Both the position numbers and the translations under genes were made by a program. From Acidobacteriota bacterium (GTDB taxonomy: Bacteria > Acidobacteriota > Polarisedimenticolia > J045), in NCBI GenBank assembly GCA_024276295.1, contig JAJRXN010000214.1:1-8373 (forward strand): a stretch of 8,373 nucleotides of DNA. The letters run 5' to 3'. This document shows positions 6,420 through 8,373 of this stretch, piece after piece. Below the pieces are notes generated by a model, which did not search any database, was not told the origin of the DNA, and saw only the letters and a list, made by a program, of their open reading frames with translations. Every line of letters starts with the position of its first letter. The stretch's first letter is position 1.

Positions 6420-7877
6420 GTGATCGCAGTGACGCCGCGGGAGATCGCGATCGGCAGGGTCGCTGCGTCGATCCGGGGACGCGTGAGCCGGGCCGCCGAG
6501 TGCGCGCGGCTCGTTCCGGTCGAAGGCCCGGCGCGCGGCCGGCTCGTCGTGGCGGGACCGCTCGACCAGGAACGGGGCGTGGCCTGGGTCGCCGCCAGCC
6601 GGGCGGCGGGTGCGGCCGGGGTCGTCGTGCTCGCTCGCGGCGGTCGGACCCGCGCCGTGCTGCTCGATGCCGGAGCGGACGAGGCGCTCGATCCACGGAT
6701 CTCGACTCCCGAGTTCGCGGCGCGGCTGGCGCGACTGGCGCGGGCCGGCACGTCGGCCGACCCGGAAGACGCCGTGCAGCTCGAAGAGCAGCGCGCCCTG
6801 TTCCAGGCGGTCGTCGATGCGATGCCGGTCTCGCTCTACGCCATCGACCGGGACTACCGCGTCGTCGTCTGGAACCGCGGGCGGGAGGCCGGGCCGTTCG
6901 GGCGCCCGCGGGGAGAGGTGCTCGGCGCGAACCTGTTCGACGTGGTCGGTGACGAGCCGAGCCTCCGTCAGGAGTTCGAGCGGGTCTTCCGGACGGGCCG
7001 CCCGGAGGTCGTCGAGGTCGAGACCCAGGCCGGCCGGCCGCGTCGGATCTTCCGGGTCGAGAAGGTGCCGATGCGTCTCGGCGGTGCGCACGAGGTCTCC
7101 CACGTGATCACGTTCGCCCGCGACGTGACGTCCCAGCGCGACCTGGAGCGCTCGGTCGCGCAGGCCGAGAAGCTCGCCGCGATCGGCCGGCTGGCGGCGG
7201 GCATCGCCCACGAGATCAACAATCCGCTGGCGACGATCGCGAGCTGCGCCGAGGCGATGCGCGACCGGCTCGCGGGCGCGCCGGGCGAACGCGAACGGCG
7301 CGAGCTGGTCGACGACGCGGCGGTGATCGAAGAGGAAGCGTATCGCTGCAAGGACATCCTCCAGGCGCTGCTGGAGTTCGCCCGCCCCCCCGCGGCGACG
7401 ACGGCGCCGTGCGATCTCGAGCGGGTCGTCGAGCGGACCGTCCGTCTGGTCCGGCACAACCCGAAGCTCCGCGACGTCATGCTGCGCACCGAGGTGGAGC
7501 CTGGACTCCCGCAGCCGGTGGCCCACGAGAGCCACCTGGTAGAGGCGCTGATGGCCCTCGTGCTCAACGCGGCCGATGCCGCGCCCCGCGGGCGGATCAC
7601 GATCCGGGCCGAGCGGACCGAGGCGGCCGGCGTCGTGCTCGCGGTCGAGGATGACGGCCCGGGGGTTCCCGTCGAACTGCGCGAGCGGATCTTCGATCCG
7701 TTCTTCACGACCAAGCCGCCGGGTCAGGGCACGGGACTCGGGCTGTCGGTGGTCTACGGACTGATGGAAGCACTCGGCGGGCGCGTGCGCGTCGAGTCCA
7801 CGGCCGGGTGCGGGAGCCGCTTCGAGCTGCTCCTGCCGGTTCCCGAGCCGGTGACCGAGGAGGCAGGAGTCCGATGA
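6420..7877 (+). CDS. Soluble PAS sensor histidine kinase (NtrB-like) with an N-terminal pseudo-receiver
   Basis: A 485-residue cytoplasmic histidine kinase with no transmembrane segment, which should autophosphorylate and pass phosphate to the regulator encoded next. Residues 1-108 resemble a receiver domain: the end VVVLARGG then AGADEAL and EFAARLARLAR mimics the beta4 to alpha5 part, but the phosphoacceptor Asp and the conserved Lys are absent. A PAS domain covers about 120-240 (AMPVSLYAIDRDYRVVVWN near 134-152). The H box is AAGIAHEINNPLATI with His264. The ATPase part shows the N box LNAADAA (Asn383), the G1 box DDGPGVP, the F box DPFFTTK (426-432) and the G2 box GTGLGLS (437-443), in the order and style of NtrB/ZraS-type kinases. 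The GTG at 6420 is preferred because GGGAGG (6409-6414) lies 5 nt upstream; a GTG at 6414 falls within that SD. The stop overlaps the next start as ATGA. Confidence 0.87.
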   Translation: MIAVTPREIAIGRVAASIRGRVSRAAECARLVPVEGPARGRLVVAGPLDQERGVAWVAASRAAGAAGVVVLARGGRTRAVLLDAGADEALDPRISTPEFAARLARLARAGTSADPEDAVQLEEQRALFQAVVDAMPVSLYAIDRDYRVVVWNRGREAGPFGRPRGEVLGANLFDVVGDEPSLRQEFERVFRTGRPEVVEVETQAGRPRRIFRVEKVPMRLGGAHEVSHVITFARDVTSQRDLERSVAQAEKLAAIGRLAAGIAHEINNPLATIASCAEAMRDRLAGAPGERERRELVDDAAVIEEEAYRCKDILQALLEFARPPAATTAPCDLERVVERTVRLVRHNPKLRDVMLRTEVEPGLPQPVAHESHLVEALMALVLNAADAAPRGRITIRAERTEAAGVVLAVEDDGPGVPVELRERIFDPFFTTKPPGQGTGLGLSVVYGLMEALGGRVRVESTAGCGSRFELLLPVPEPVTEEAGVR

Positions 7878-8373
7878 GCGAGACGAGAGCGACCGAGACG
7901 GGAGATCGGCCGGGCGAGCCCCGGGACGGCGTGTTCGTCCTGCTCGCCGATGACGAATCCCGTCTCAGGCAGGTCCTGCGGCGGGAACTCGAACGACGCG
8001 GTCACCGCGTGGTCGAGGCCGAGGACGGACAGCGGGCCGCGCAGGCGCTCGAGCGCGAGACCTTCGACGTCGCCGTGCTCGACATCCGCATGCCGGGACT
8101 CGACGGTCTGGCGCTGCTGCGTTCGCTGGCCGGCGACGAGGGGGCGCCGGAAGTGATCATGCTGACCGGCAACGCCACGGTGTCGAGCGCGGTCGAGGCG
8201 ATGAAACTCGGCGCCTACGACTTCGTCACCAAGCCATGCCGGATCGAGGTGCTCGACGCGCTGATCCGCGCCGCGGCCCGCAAGCGCGGACTCGAAAAGG
8301 AGAATGAGCGCCTGCGCCGGCGCGAGGAGCATCACAGCGCGAGCCAGGCGCCGGGCATCGTCGGTTGGAACTC
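7874..8373 (+). CDS. NtrC-family sigma-54 response regulator (partial, 3' end outside the window)
   Basis: The first 166 codons are present and the frame is open at the window edge. A receiver domain spans about residues 20-137: acidic pocket ADDE (Asp26, Asp27), phosphoacceptor Asp70 in AVLDIRMPGLDG, switch Thr98 in MLTGNATV and Lys120 in FVTKP. All key residues are present, so it should be phosphorylated by the upstream kinase. A charged helical linker (about 130-153, Arg/Glu-rich) leads to GIVGWN (161-166), which matches the opening of the AAA+ sigma-54 activation domain in AtoC/ZraR/NtrC proteins (IVGxS type). The AAA+ and DNA-binding domains are inferred and lie beyond base 8373. The ATG overlaps the kinase stop by 4 nt (ATGA), with AGGAG-type SD sequences 4-10 nt upstream, indicating a coupled operon. 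Confidence 0.85.
   Translation, partial: MSETRATETGDRPGEPRDGVFVLLADDESRLRQVLRRELERRGHRVVEAEDGQRAAQALERETFDVAVLDIRMPGLDGLALLRSLAGDEGAPEVIMLTGNATVSSAVEAMKLGAYDFVTKPCRIEVLDALIRAAARKRGLEKENERLRRREEHHSASQAPGIVGWN

Noticed and set aside
3739..6423. Long plus-strand open frame of 894 codons
   Set aside because: It lies opposite the c-di-GMP gene, is rich in Arg, Glu, Gln and His with no domain motif, and has no good ribosome binding site; typical antisense shadow in high-GC DNA.
6166..6696. N-terminal extension of the c-di-GMP gene frame
   Set aside because: The 177 extra residues are Arg/Pro-rich, run antisense to the kinase start, and precede an ATG with a good SD followed by the first membrane helix.
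6162..7535. Minus-strand open frame of 457 codons opposite the histidine kinase
   Set aside because: Its composition is shadow-like and it covers the conserved PAS and histidine kinase motifs of the plus strand.
1..8373. CRISPR array, tRNA/rRNA genes, insertion sequences or phage genes
   Set aside because: No regularly spaced repeats, cloverleaf-like sequences, transposase motifs or terminal inverted repeats were visible.

Overview
The window comes from a high-GC (about 70% by eye) Gram-negative bacterium. The Gram-negative call rests on two envelope-sugar genes: a WaaE/KdtX-type glycosyltransferase and a KdkA/RfaP-type lipopolysaccharide core kinase. Codons end mostly in G or C, several genes start with GTG, and good purine-rich ribosome binding sites precede most genes. 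With a sigma-54-type two-component pair and a large c-di-GMP protein, this would fit Acidobacteriota, Myxococcota or another deep high-GC phylum. The taxon is inferred and not proven.

Layout. (1) 1-1615, plus strand: the 3' end of an unidentified membrane protein, a family 2 glycosyltransferase and an LPS core sugar kinase, joined by 8-nt and 4-nt overlaps. This is the end of a translationally coupled envelope operon. (2) 1603-3582, minus strand: a saccharopine/lysine dehydrogenase-family enzyme, which meets the kinase tail to tail with a 13-bp overlap, and upstream of it a cysteine-rich secreted protein of unknown function. The secreted gene has a recognisable sigma-70-like promoter and a structured leader. 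A GC-rich hairpin lies between the two genes and includes the dehydrogenase ribosome binding site. (3) 3754-6165, minus strand: an 803-residue membrane protein with a multi-pass N-terminus, a degenerate HD-GYP domain, a GAF domain and an apparently active GGDEF domain with an intact inhibitory site. (4) 6420-8373, plus strand: a soluble PAS histidine kinase with a pseudo-receiver-like N-terminus, coupled by an ATGA overlap to an NtrC-type response regulator that runs off the window.

The c-di-GMP protein and the two-component pair diverge from a shared 254-bp spacer, so they may be co-regulated or the regulator may act on the cyclase gene. This link is inferred from position only. The most notable points are the catalytically eroded HD-GYP fused to an intact GGDEF, the eroded receiver on the kinase, the orphan Cys-rich secreted protein, and hairpins that overlap or abut ribosome binding sites at three genes. 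Nothing resembling a defence system, mobile element, CRISPR array or RNA gene was seen.
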